Source: Bacteroidota bacterium (GTDB lineage: Bacteria; Bacteroidota; Bacteroidia; Palsa-965). From it: a stretch of DNA of 58,106 nucleotides. The notes beneath the pieces were generated by a model. That model was given only the letters and a program-made list of their open reading frames with translations. It ran no database searches and was not told where the DNA came from. The position numbers and the translations under genes are program-made. Shown here in pieces: positions 1-8,219 of the stretch. The number at the start of each line of letters is the position of its first letter. Within the stretch, counting starts at the first letter, position 1. The stretch covers positions 1 to 58,106 of the forward strand of contig VBWE01000017.1 in NCBI GenBank assembly GCA_006218065.1, written 5' to 3'.

Positions 1-1870
1 AACCCGTTACTGTATTCGTTCCGGTTACCGTGTACGTCGTATTTCCCGTTGGAGAAACTACAACGGAAGTTCCACTCAACGAACCCGGCATCCACGAATA
101 CATGTTTGCGCCACTTCCTGTTAATGTTGTTGATGATCCAATGCAAATGGAAGGACTTGACGCACTTGCGGAAACAGTTGGCAATGTATTTACTGTAACT
201 GCCAACGTTTGCGGAACAGATGCACCACATCCATTACTATTTGCCGTAACGGTTATATTTCCGCTTGTGGCACTTGCTGTTGCATTAATACTTGTTGTAG
301 TGCTTGTGCCTGTCCAGCCGCCCGGCAAAATCCAGGTATACGAAGTTGCGCCGCCAACAGCAGTAATAGCATACGTGCTGGTTGTTCCCTGGCACTCACT
401 GATCGGGCCGCTTATCGGGCCGGGTTGAGACGGAGTTGTAATGCAACCTGAATATTTTGCAAAGAAACAATCATTACCGCCATAGGAAGTTACGTTTTGA
501 ACTCCCGGTCCCGGATCAAGATCAATGGTAGAATTAAACCACCCCACAACATAAACGCCCCCCGAGAGATCAGTACTAATAGCATAACCCTCGGCGCCGC
601 TGTTGCCTTCCGCGAAGGCAATCGCCCAGATATAATTTCCGGAAGACGTGTACTTCGCAGCGTATGCGCATGCGCCGATTGATGGGGCCAGTAAAGCTGT
701 TCCCGATCCCGGGTCAAAATCGGTGCTTGATGAAAAAGATCCGGTAACATGTACATTCGAAGAAGCATCGACAAATATTCCCAGGCCCCAATCCGCCGCG
801 CTACCTCCGATATCAAAAGCCCATTGATAAGCCCCTGCGGAGGAGTATTGGGCAACAATAATATCACTGCCGGATGCTGACCGGTATTGATTGCCCAGGC
901 TTGGATCAAAATCTACAAAACCAGTGAAATCACTGAGGATATAAATATTGCCGCTTGCATCATGATCGATACTGATATTAGTTGCATCAGATGTTGTGGA
1001 CCCGAAAATAAAGGCCCATGCGAAAGCGCCGGTTGATGAGTATTTAGCTACATAGCCATCACCAGACCCGAGCGAAGTTCTGCTTTGGTTTCCCGGGCCG
1101 GGATCAAAATCAATCGTATTGGTAAAACTTCCGACAACATACACACTTCCGGCCGGATCAACAGTAATATCCTGGCCGCTCTGGCTTCCTGTATTGCCGA
1201 CCCCGATGGCCCATATATAGTTTCCTGCATTATCATATTTGGCCGCAAAGATATCGCCGCCGCCGGCTGAAGTTAAATTCTGAACACCCGGACCGGGGTC
1301 GAAATCGATTGTTCCGCTAAAGCTTCCCGTAATAAATATGTTACCGGTATTATCCAGGCATATGGAAGTTGCTGCAGCACCTGAAGCGTCTCCGATCGAA
1401 AAAACAGACAGGTAATTTCCGGAAGCATCATATTTTGCTACATAGGCAAGAGATGCTCCCGTCAGGTTTGCTACGCCCGGACCGGGATCGAAATCAACTG
1501 TCCCTTCCAGGAAACCGGCAACATAAATATTGCCAGCTCCGTCAACAGCCAGGTCGCGTGAGCTGGTAGTCGTGGTGCTTCCAAAAGCAAATGCCCAGAC
1601 CAGGCCGCCGGAAGGATTGAATTTCGAAACATAGGTATTCGAAGTGCCATTACACACGAGGTTCACTATTCCGGGTCCCGGATCAAAATCATTTGTTCCC
1701 TGGAAACTCCCGGTCATGATTGCGTTCCCGGAAGCGTCGTTAACAACAGCATATCCGCGTTCTGCAAGGCCGCTGCTGCCGAAATTGAACCCCCAGCTGT
1801 AAACCGGCTGAGCGACTGAAGCTGTAGAAAACAGCATAACTGCAATACCAAATGCGTAAATGTTTTTCAT
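1..1870 (-). CDS. Secreted FDPGPG/SBBP-repeat surface protein, C-terminus cut by window edge
   Basis: The frame opens at ATG 1868-1870 on the minus strand and stays open to base 1, about 623 codons, so the C-terminus lies outside the window. It begins with a signal peptide (MKNIYAFGIAVMLFSTASVA-Q). About eight repeats of roughly 55-60 residues follow, each with a DFDPGPGxxNLT turn and a following AKYDxxGNYxWA strand. This is the SBBP / beta-propeller pattern of Bacteroidota surface proteins. From about residue 477 the protein changes to Ig/PKD-like modules (segment SGCITTPSQPGPISGPISEC). A T9SS sorting domain is expected beyond the left edge but is not visible. The protein at 3710-5482 has the same repeats. 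Its ligand is unknown. I am sure of the coding frame and secretion, and not of the function. Confidence 0.85.
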   Translation of the reverse strand, partial: MKNIYAFGIAVMLFSTASVAQPVYSWGFNFGSSGLAERGYAVVNDASGNAIMTGSFQGTNDFDPGPGIVNLVCNGTSNTYVSKFNPSGGLVWAFAFGSTTTTSSRDLAVDGAGNIYVAGFLEGTVDFDPGPGVANLTGASLAYVAKYDASGNYLSVFSIGDASGAAATSICLDNTGNIFITGSFSGTIDFDPGPGVQNLTSAGGGDIFAAKYDNAGNYIWAIGVGNTGSQSGQDITVDPAGSVYVVGSFTNTIDFDPGPGNQSRTSLGSGDGYVAKYSSTGAFAWAFIFGSTTSDATNISIDHDASGNIYILSDFTGFVDFDPSLGNQYRSASGSDIIVAQYSSAGAYQWAFDIGGSAADWGLGIFVDASSNVHVTGSFSSSTDFDPGSGTALLAPSIGACAYAAKYTSSGNYIWAIAFAEGNSGAEGYAISTDLSGGVYVVGWFNSTIDLDPGPGVQNVTSYGGNDCFFAKYSGCITTPSQPGPISGPISECQGTTSTYAITAVGGATSYTWILPGGWTGTSTTTSINATASATSGNITVTANSNGCGASVPQTLAVTVNTLPTVSASASSPSICIGSSTTLTGSGANMYSWMPGSLSGTSVVVSPTGNTTYTVTGTNTVTG

Positions 1871-2054
1871 ATGCTTTTTTTGTCCGGGTTTCTGCTCCGA
1901 ACTGAATCTAAAGTCTGCCTAATTTTAGTGCGCGGCAAATGAAGTATCTTGCATTTTTATGGGTTCTGATGCAGCAAATAAATAAGTATTGGTCTTTTTT
2001 TCCTTAATAACAGGCGATTTTCGTGAAAAATGAACGTTTATAAAATAGGATTCT

Positions 2055-3548
2055 ATGAAGCGGAATGACATGACCCATGAGCTGGTGCGCTCCCTCAGCA
2101 AAAGTGAAAAGCGCTTCTTCCAGCTGCAGTCCCGCACGACCGACCGGGAACAGAAGAATTACCTGCTGGTGTTCGATGTGCTCAGCAGCACGAAAACGTA
2201 TGACGGACACGTACTGCTCACCGGGCTGAAAGGGAAAAAAATGAACCTGTCCTACGAAAAAAAGTACCTGCAGGAACAGATCATGCGCAGCCTCCGGAAT
2301 TTTCACACCGGGCTCAGTTCAGCTACCATCCTTTATGATGCGCTCCGCGATATCGAAGTTCTTTTTAAAAAGCGGTTGAATACGCTTTGTTTTGCGCGCG
2401 TCAGGTCTGCCCAGGCCTTCGCGGAGCAATATGAAAATTACCCGGCGTTGCTGGCGCTTATCGATTACGAATCCAAGCTGATCTCGCGCACAGGCGACTA
2501 TGAAAAACTCTGGAATTACCGGAAAGAAGGCTACATCAAAAAAACCGGTGCACTGCAGGCCTGTGAACAAATAACCCATGCCGAATGCCTCGTTTTTGAA
2601 GCCACCGTAATCCTGCAGCGAAAGGGAAGCTCGGCCAGCACAGAGGAAAAAGAAAAGTTGCGCGGAATACGTGCCGGGTTAAAACGGTTGTTGAAAGACA
2701 GCCGGAAAAGTTTCCTGCTGGAAGAACTGTGCCTGATCGGGCTGTATCTCTGCACAACGATCAACGGCGGGCTGAAAGAATCGTACAGGTACAGCAGGCG
2801 CACAGTCGGGCTGTACTGGAAAAACGAATGGCAGCTGCATGACAGGCCCGGTCGTTTTTTTGCATCGTCGATCAACCTGGTAAACCGCTGCATTCTTCTC
2901 GGTGAATATGATGAAGCATGGCGCTGGCTTGAAAAAACAAAAAACGCGATGGAAGATTTGCGTAAGCCCGCCATACAGGAAATGTACGAAGAGCTGATGC
3001 CCGTCATCTATTCCCTCGCATTCCGGATATCCGCCGGCAGGGCCGATTTTGCCAAAGGACTTGAGCTGGCAAAGGAATTCGACCGGTTCGAGAAAAACAT
3101 AAGCGTTCCTTTAAGGGCGAATACCATCATCAGCATGCGCCTGCATATCGCCCGTCTTCATTTCGGCGCTGCGGAATATGCGAAAGCATTACAAAAGCTG
3201 AACCAGGTTATCAACTGGAAGCAAACAGAGCTGCAGGAAGATCTTGTGCAGTTCGCTTACCTGTTCCGCCTGCTGGTTTATTATGAAATGAAAAAATACG
3301 AGCTGTTGGAAAACCAGCTTGCGTCGGTATCACGATTCTTCAGCAGCAAGTGGTCTGCAAATAAAAAAGGAGCATTGATCTGCAAAGCGCTGCATGATGT
3401 ATTGCATGCAAAAAGCAAAACGGCCGAAACAACGCTCTTGCAGCAATTTAAAAAACGTTTTCGGAAACATCTCCGGCAGGAATACATGGAACATGAATAT
3501 GCCGATTTTATCCGGTGGGTGGATGCGACGTTGGGAAAAGGAACGTAA
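2055..3548 (+). CDS. Conserved Bacteroidota protein of unknown function, helical/TPR-like
   Basis: This is a 497-residue protein without signal peptide or obvious membrane segment, so it is probably cytoplasmic. The N-terminus carries a SLSKSEKRFFQLQS stretch. I recall similar KSEKRYFKL openings in uncharacterised Bacteroidota proteins of about 500 residues, but cannot confirm the family here. The remainder is rich in charged and aromatic residues in alternating amphipathic helices (for example around residues 290-420), consistent with TPR-like alpha-solenoid pairs. No catalytic motif is visible. It stands alone between two secreted FDPGPG-repeat proteins and is transcribed divergently from the one on its left. 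ATG 2055 is used; a second in-frame ATG follows five codons later, so the start could be slightly downstream. No function is proposed. Confidence 0.8.
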   Translation: MKRNDMTHELVRSLSKSEKRFFQLQSRTTDREQKNYLLVFDVLSSTKTYDGHVLLTGLKGKKMNLSYEKKYLQEQIMRSLRNFHTGLSSATILYDALRDIEVLFKKRLNTLCFARVRSAQAFAEQYENYPALLALIDYESKLISRTGDYEKLWNYRKEGYIKKTGALQACEQITHAECLVFEATVILQRKGSSASTEEKEKLRGIRAGLKRLLKDSRKSFLLEELCLIGLYLCTTINGGLKESYRYSRRTVGLYWKNEWQLHDRPGRFFASSINLVNRCILLGEYDEAWRWLEKTKNAMEDLRKPAIQEMYEELMPVIYSLAFRISAGRADFAKGLELAKEFDRFEKNISVPLRANTIISMRLHIARLHFGAAEYAKALQKLNQVINWKQTELQEDLVQFAYLFRLLVYYEMKKYELLENQLASVSRFFSSKWSANKKGALICKALHDVLHAKSKTAETTLLQQFKKRFRKHLRQEYMEHEYADFIRWVDATLGKGT

Positions 3549-3679
3549 GCGGGACAGGTCGGCAGCTTCGGCAAATTAGTATCCTTACCATTTAACTACC
3601 GGTCAATCGTTGTGTAAACCAATCCTTACCTAAAACCAGCCGTTGCTTACATGAACCGGGACAAGGCGTTTTGCGGGAT

Positions 3680-3687
3680 TATATTTG
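3680..3687 (+). promoter_or_regulatory. Bacteroidota -7 promoter element (TATATTTG)
   Basis: TATATTTG matches the Bacteroidota -7 consensus TAnnTTTG exactly and lies 22 bases upstream of ATG 3710. It supports choosing ATG 3710 over the longer upstream reading frame, which would begin inside the promoter. No good -33 TTTG is visible at the expected distance. Confidence 0.6.
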
Positions 3688-3709
3688 TTTGACAACCAAA
3701 AAAACACCC

Positions 3710-5482
3710 ATGAAAAAAAACCTCATAACCCTGATCGCGGTCGCCTCCTTTGGCTTCACGCATGCGCAAAACATGCTATTGAACTGGGCAGATCCGCTGA
3801 CTTCAGCGACTACAACATCATCGTACGGATTGTGTATCGGCACTTATTCCGGAAACGACGTTTTTTCTGCAGGAACATTCCAGTCCGGTGCAACGGGTAT
3901 TGATTTCGATCCCGGCGCCGGTGTATTCAGCCTTGTTTCCACCGGGGCAATGACCGATATGTACATTACCCGGATAACTGCGTTAAATCTTTTTAACTGG
4001 GCCATCCGGGTTGATGGTACGGGAGAAGAAATACCCACGCGTATCATCAGCAACGGCAGCGCCGTTTACGTGGTCGGGTATTTTACACAGACCGCCAACT
4101 TTCCGACCAGCAAAACATCCGCAGGCGGTGAAGACATGTTTATTGCGCGTTATGATATGAACGGGAACCTCGTATGGGTTAACCGTATCGGCAGCATAGG
4201 CCAGGATCGCGCGATGGGCATTTGTTTTGACGCTGCGGGCAATTTACTGGTGTGCGGATTTTTTTCAGGAACCGTCGCTTTCGATCCGGGCCTGGGAAGA
4301 TGGTCGGCGCTGACAAGCTACGGCGGAACGGATGCTTTTTTCGCCCGGTACAGTCCCGGCGGAGCGCTTATGGGTGTTGCGCACAGAATCGGCGGTGTTG
4401 GTAACGACCGGGCTATGGCTCTTACAACGGATAAGATCGGGAGGATCCTTGTTTGCGGAAACTACGGACAACCCAACTGCGATTTCGATCCGGGCCCGGG
4501 TACGGCCTTTCAACCCAACGCGGGCAGCAGGGATGCATTTGTTGCGAGTTATTCCAGCGTGGGCGTATACAATTGGGCGAACACTTTTGGAAACGCATTC
4601 GACGATGACCTGCTGGATGTAGTAACCGATGTCGTTAACGATGTGTATGTCACCGGTGGATTTGACCAGGGTACCATCGCCATTACAGCACCTGCGTTTA
4701 CCAATTTTGCAACTGCCATGGGATTGGCGGATATTATTCTCGCCAAATGCAACAGTGCCGGCGTATGGCAATGGTCGGAGAAAGTGGGTGATGTGGATGA
4801 CGATGTTGCAAACGCTATCGGCCTGGACAGTAACAACCATGTTTACATCTCCGGCTATTTTGCGCTCAATGCCGATTTTGATTTTTACGGCGCAGATCCG
4901 ACAGCTATGGTCAGCAGCCTGGGCGGATCCAGGGATATTTATATTGCCCGGTACAATATGACTACAGGCGCCTACAATGATGTGGATGTGATTGCCGGTA
5001 CGGATATGGATCGCGGGCATGGTATGGCTATAGTCGGTACCCTTCCTGCCGTTTACCTGACGGGGGAATACGGAGCCGCGAACACGGATTTTCTCACCGG
5101 CCCCGGCACCTTCAACTTAGTTCCCGGGCCAGTCGCAGTGTTCAATTCGTTCATCGCCAAATACGATCCGACACCCTTACCGCCTATTCATCCCGGCGGC
5201 GGAGGCACGGACAACCAGAAACAGGCAGTAACAGGAAACGTGCATGCAGCCAGTGTTTACTACCCCAACCCGGTTTCCGGCACACTCTTCATTGAAAATA
5301 TCCAGGACGGCGTTCTTGCAGAAATCTATTCACTGGACGGAAAAAAAGCGGGAACATGGAATGCAAACGAAAGCAGCAAACTCGCACTCGATCTCAGCAA
5401 TCTTTCCGGGGGTATGTACCTGCTCCGTATCACGAAAACTGACGGCAGCTTCAGCACAGAAAAAATTATTGTGCAGCATTAA
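3710..5482 (+). CDS. T9SS-exported FDPGPG/SBBP-repeat surface protein
   Basis: The start ATG 3710 gives a clean signal peptide (MKKNLITLIAVASFGFTHA-Q) and a mature protein of about 570 residues. Repeats of about 60 residues carry FDPGxG turns and xxARYDxxGNLVWVxRIG strands, the same beta-propeller/SBBP type as the protein ending at base 1870. The last 75 residues form a T9SS type A sorting domain: YYPNPVSGTLFIEN, then a LAEIYSLDGKK strand and a final GGMYLLRITKTDG...EKIIVQ strand. The protein should therefore cross the outer membrane through the type IX machinery and be released or anchored at the surface. An upstream in-frame extension exists but would start within the promoter. The binding partner is unknown. 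Confidence 0.88.
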   Translation: MKKNLITLIAVASFGFTHAQNMLLNWADPLTSATTTSSYGLCIGTYSGNDVFSAGTFQSGATGIDFDPGAGVFSLVSTGAMTDMYITRITALNLFNWAIRVDGTGEEIPTRIISNGSAVYVVGYFTQTANFPTSKTSAGGEDMFIARYDMNGNLVWVNRIGSIGQDRAMGICFDAAGNLLVCGFFSGTVAFDPGLGRWSALTSYGGTDAFFARYSPGGALMGVAHRIGGVGNDRAMALTTDKIGRILVCGNYGQPNCDFDPGPGTAFQPNAGSRDAFVASYSSVGVYNWANTFGNAFDDDLLDVVTDVVNDVYVTGGFDQGTIAITAPAFTNFATAMGLADIILAKCNSAGVWQWSEKVGDVDDDVANAIGLDSNNHVYISGYFALNADFDFYGADPTAMVSSLGGSRDIYIARYNMTTGAYNDVDVIAGTDMDRGHGMAIVGTLPAVYLTGEYGAANTDFLTGPGTFNLVPGPVAVFNSFIAKYDPTPLPPIHPGGGGTDNQKQAVTGNVHAASVYYPNPVSGTLFIENIQDGVLAEIYSLDGKKAGTWNANESSKLALDLSNLSGGMYLLRITKTDGSFSTEKIIVQH

Positions 5483-5510
5483 CTGGATCGGCATACTTCT
5501 GTTTTAACAG

Positions 5511-5554
5511 GGCAGCGCTCTTTTCGAAAGTATCGGGAAGGGCGCTGTTTTTGG
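5511..5554 (+). terminator. Intrinsic terminator after the 3710-5482 gene
   Basis: CAGCGC (5513-5518) pairs with GCGCTG (5542-5547), and TTTTTTG follows. It lies 30 bases past the stop codon. The loop is long (23 nt), so the hairpin is moderate in strength. Confidence 0.6.
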
Positions 5555-5656
5555 GGGTTGCAATTCTGCGGCAAGTGGTATCTAACTATCCTTTTGAAGG
5601 GTTTGCCGTTCGTTCATCAGTTTAGGTTGAGACGAAACGGTTCGAGTTTCAATTCA

Positions 5657-6370
5657 TTAAAGATCAATCATAGCTAATAGATCTGCTCGAATTCTCTCAC
5701 AACTCTGATTGAGGTTAATTGTTTTCACGCTAATCTTATAGCCCCCAAAGGGATAAGTGTAGTCAAGTTGTTTTGAAACAGTCGGATAAAGTAATATTCC
5801 CTCAATTTTTAGATCTTTTTTATCGCCATCTTGGGAATTTCTGACATATGAATATATCTGGTAAAGGTTACTGGGGTTGATATGCTGTTTTTCATAATGA
5901 GTCTTTAAAACCTCTTGATAGTATTTGGTATCAATAATGATCTTATGTGTAGAGGAAGTAAGCGATATATCTGTATTCATATAAGGTAATAAGTTATGCG
6001 CTTCAGTCGAGGGTGTATATTTTCCCTTTATTAGGTACCAATCGGGGAACGATTGGATACGACAGTATTCACGCACTGTTAAAATACGCGGCTCACAATA
6101 ATGAATATAATCATCAGGGAGTGTTGTAAGAGTGGGGCTAAGCCCATTTTCATCTAATGGAATAACAGTATGTTTGTTTGTACCTAGTTCTTTTTTTAAT
6201 CGCTTACTGATAATTTTATTCTTAGTCCCATTATCCAAAATAAACTGAAATTTGGCAATTGTAGGCGGTTTGTGGTTTGCAAAGCGGTGGCTATCCGGTA
6301 TTAGTGTGTTTACACCTACTCGCATCAAACGTTGATAATTGCTAGATACAGGTGTGTAGACTGTAACCAT
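5657..6370 (-). pseudogene. Chimeric remnant: C5-methyltransferase C-terminus fused to McrC C-terminus
   Basis: Residues 1-119 match the C-terminal third of a DNA cytosine-5 methyltransferase. They contain HRFANHKPPT, the target-recognition/motif IX region (PLDENGLSPTLTTLPDD) and PRILTVREYCRIQSFPDWY before motif X. The catalytic PCQ part is absent, and so is the final GN(A)V motif. Residues 127-237 instead match the end of McrC, the partner of the McrBC restriction GTPase: LLPYMNTDISL, then KIIIDTKYYQEVL (the IDxKY nuclease-like motif), then NLYQIYSYV and GILLYP. The switch falls near residues 119-127, about 5989-6016. The simplest reading is a deletion joining adjacent methyltransferase and mcrC genes in frame. 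It is AT-rich compared with its neighbours and ends abruptly at 6371 against the next element. It is unlikely to be active as either enzyme. I am confident of both halves, less so of the event. Confidence 0.75.
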
Positions 6371-6371
6371 A

Positions 6372-6539
6372 AACGGGGTTGAAGCAGAAACCCCGCAGCA
6401 GGCCCAGCAGGTTGCTGATGCGCTGACTGAAATTAAAAACTGGTTGAGCGATCCCGACTTATTTGAACTGGCCGCCCTGCTCCGGGAAAATCCCGGTATT
6501 GTTCAGAAAGCGAAATCCTATAAAAACTTCTTAAAATGA
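6372..6539 (+). pseudogene. 3' fragment of an element gene, 5' part lost
   Basis: A frame without start codon runs from about 6372 to TGA 6537-6539. An in-frame TAG lies at 6357-6359, before the junction with the methyltransferase/McrC remnant. It encodes about 55 residues, including ADALTEIKNWLSDPDLFELA and ending KAKSYKNFLK, with codon use like the following genes. Its TGA overlaps the ATG of the next gene (ATGA at 6536-6539), the tight coupling of an operon. This is the tail of a gene whose front was removed, which shows that the three-gene cassette was once longer. The product is not recognised. Confidence 0.65.
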
Positions 6540-7549
6540 AACTGCTTCCCGGTTCGGCAATAACGGGTACGCTGGTCAAGTTGGGGTTGATCGGCGGGGG
6601 GGTCTTTTTGCTTTGGCGGTGGTTCAAAAAAAACCAAGACGAAAGACGGGCCTCGCGCTCGGATAAAGACATTACTACAAACCCCGGCGTTGGTCAGGCC
6701 CAACTACTCCGCATTGCCATGAACCCGTCCGGGGTTGCCCTGCTGTTCGATAACGACGGAACCAACAAAGACGCCATTTTTAAAGTAGCCTCACAGATCA
6801 AGGATTTAGATGCGGTTGTCGAAGCCTACAAAGACCGCTATTCCGGCAGCTTGCTGAAACATCTCGAAGTGGAATTAGGCCCGGCAGATTACGCCCGGTT
6901 CCTTGCCCTTTCCGGCGGCGGAAACTCTACCGGGAATAACTACGAGGTTATCAAACAAGGCGTAAAGCCGATGCAATGGATGAGGGCCACAAAACCGGCG
7001 TTCGTTCGCTCGGCCCCTAAAAAGGAAAACGGACTGTTTTCGACCGAAGGCTTTTTGATTAATTCACTTAACCCGCTTACGTTTTTCGATAAGTACAAAC
7101 AAAAAGGAAACATCATTACACAGGCCCAGCCGCAGGAAGTGGTCGGTTGGACAACTGGCAAAACATCTTACGATGAAAAAAACGACATTATTTTTTTGGA
7201 AGGTTTGACCTTGAACAAAAAAAGGCAGCGCGTCAGTTTTTGGATTGCCAAAAGCCAAGTTGAATTTATTACTCCTGAAGACTTAAAAGCGCGGCGGTCA
7301 CGCGGGGAAAAGTTCCGCATGACCGAATTAAAAGGCTTGCCTTCCCCTACTACTATCTATGCGATTAAGCAAACCGATATACTCGATGAATCTTTCTGCA
7401 AAGTTGCAACCGTTTCACCAGGCACTGTACTCGGGCAGCCCTTGATTATCCTGCACCTTGTTAATGAAAAATTTATCCAGTTCCAAAACCAACAGGGACT
7501 TATTCGCTGGACTGTACTCAATGCCGTGCGCCAAAACACAAACAGCTAA
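6536..7549 (+). CDS. Element-encoded membrane protein with annexin-repeat-like segment
   Basis: The protein has 337 residues. One hydrophobic segment near residues 13-29 (LVKLGLIGGGVFLLWRW) is followed by a basic stretch, predicting an N-terminal membrane anchor. Residues about 70-125 (GTNKDAIFKVASQI, then YSGSLLKHLEVELGPADYARF) resemble an annexin-type repeat by spacing and residue pattern. This is a pattern impression, not a proven homology. The rest is beta-rich and unrecognised. The start overlaps the stop of the truncated upstream gene, and its TAA shares an A with the ATG of the glucosaminidase gene (7549), so the genes are translationally coupled. A structural or cell-envelope role in a phage-like element is plausible but not shown. 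Confidence 0.75.
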   Translation: MKLLPGSAITGTLVKLGLIGGGVFLLWRWFKKNQDERRASRSDKDITTNPGVGQAQLLRIAMNPSGVALLFDNDGTNKDAIFKVASQIKDLDAVVEAYKDRYSGSLLKHLEVELGPADYARFLALSGGGNSTGNNYEVIKQGVKPMQWMRATKPAFVRSAPKKENGLFSTEGFLINSLNPLTFFDKYKQKGNIITQAQPQEVVGWTTGKTSYDEKNDIIFLEGLTLNKKRQRVSFWIAKSQVEFITPEDLKARRSRGEKFRMTELKGLPSPTTIYAIKQTDILDESFCKVATVSPGTVLGQPLIILHLVNEKFIQFQNQQGLIRWTVLNAVRQNTNS

Positions 7550-8217
7550 TGCAGTACGATGAACTATACGATTTTCCGACGCTCTTAGGACTGCTTGACA
7601 GCTACGAGGTTTACGGCTTATCCGGGATAACGGAAAATGACCGGGCAGCGTTCGTATCTAAACTGCTGCCGGTGGCAAAAAAAGTCGGCCAGCAGTTTAA
7701 TATCAATCCCCTTGTGATCGTTTCGCAGGCCGCTATCGAAAGCGCGTGGGGAACCTCTTACATGGCTAAAAACATTTTCAATTTTTTCGGTGTCACGGCC
7801 TACGGAAAACCTAACCAGTATTGGACTGGTGAAAAGTACGTTTCAAAAACATCGGGACTCCCTTTCAGAAAATACAAAGACGCGGAAGCAGGGTTTTCGG
7901 ATTTTGCCCGGCTGATTTCTTCCAAGTATAAAACATCAGCCAGTGTTTCTAATAACGTGGACAGCTACGCGAAAAGCATTGCGTATAGTCCCTATATCAG
8001 CGAAAAAAACGGCGATAACCGCGAAAACTATCGCAAGGGAATTGTCGATAACGCAAAGAAAATTCTTGCCCTTAGTACAAACCTTCCGGCGCAAGTTGTT
8101 CAAACAGTCAAAAATCTTTCGCCCGAAACAAAACAGGCCGCTACTGGCGGCCTTGTGGTGATCGGGATAACGGGCCTGCTTTTTTTCGCCCTTTCGTCAA
8201 ACTCAAAAAACAAGTAA
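7549..8217 (+). CDS. GH73-type endo-beta-N-acetylglucosaminidase with C-terminal membrane anchor
   Basis: Residues about 30-175 form a FlgJ/GH73 glucosaminidase domain, which cuts the GlcNAc-MurNAc bond of peptidoglycan. Visible marks are INPLVIVSQAAIESAWG with the likely catalytic Glu64, then KNIFNFFGVTAYG, then FRKYKDAEAGFSDFARLI and YATSIAYSPYI-like spacing. There is no N-terminal signal peptide. Instead the C-terminus has a hydrophobic segment (about residues 196-216, GLVVIGITGLLFFALSS) followed by a short basic tail, so it is tail-anchored. This arrangement differs from a secreted autolysin and suits a lytic enzyme carried on a virion or inner membrane. It sits between a membrane protein and an LPD1 protein with overlaps of a few bases. 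Confidence 0.85.
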   Translation: MQYDELYDFPTLLGLLDSYEVYGLSGITENDRAAFVSKLLPVAKKVGQQFNINPLVIVSQAAIESAWGTSYMAKNIFNFFGVTAYGKPNQYWTGEKYVSKTSGLPFRKYKDAEAGFSDFARLISSKYKTSASVSNNVDSYAKSIAYSPYISEKNGDNRENYRKGIVDNAKKILALSTNLPAQVVQTVKNLSPETKQAATGGLVVIGITGLLFFALSSNSKNK

Positions 8218-8219
8218 CC

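Noticed and set aside
5636-5650. GGTTCGAGT at about 5640, equal to part of the tRNA T-arm, as a left attachment site
   Set aside because: It is only nine bases long and in inverted orientation relative to the tRNA end at 13215, so recombination between them would invert and not excise the element.
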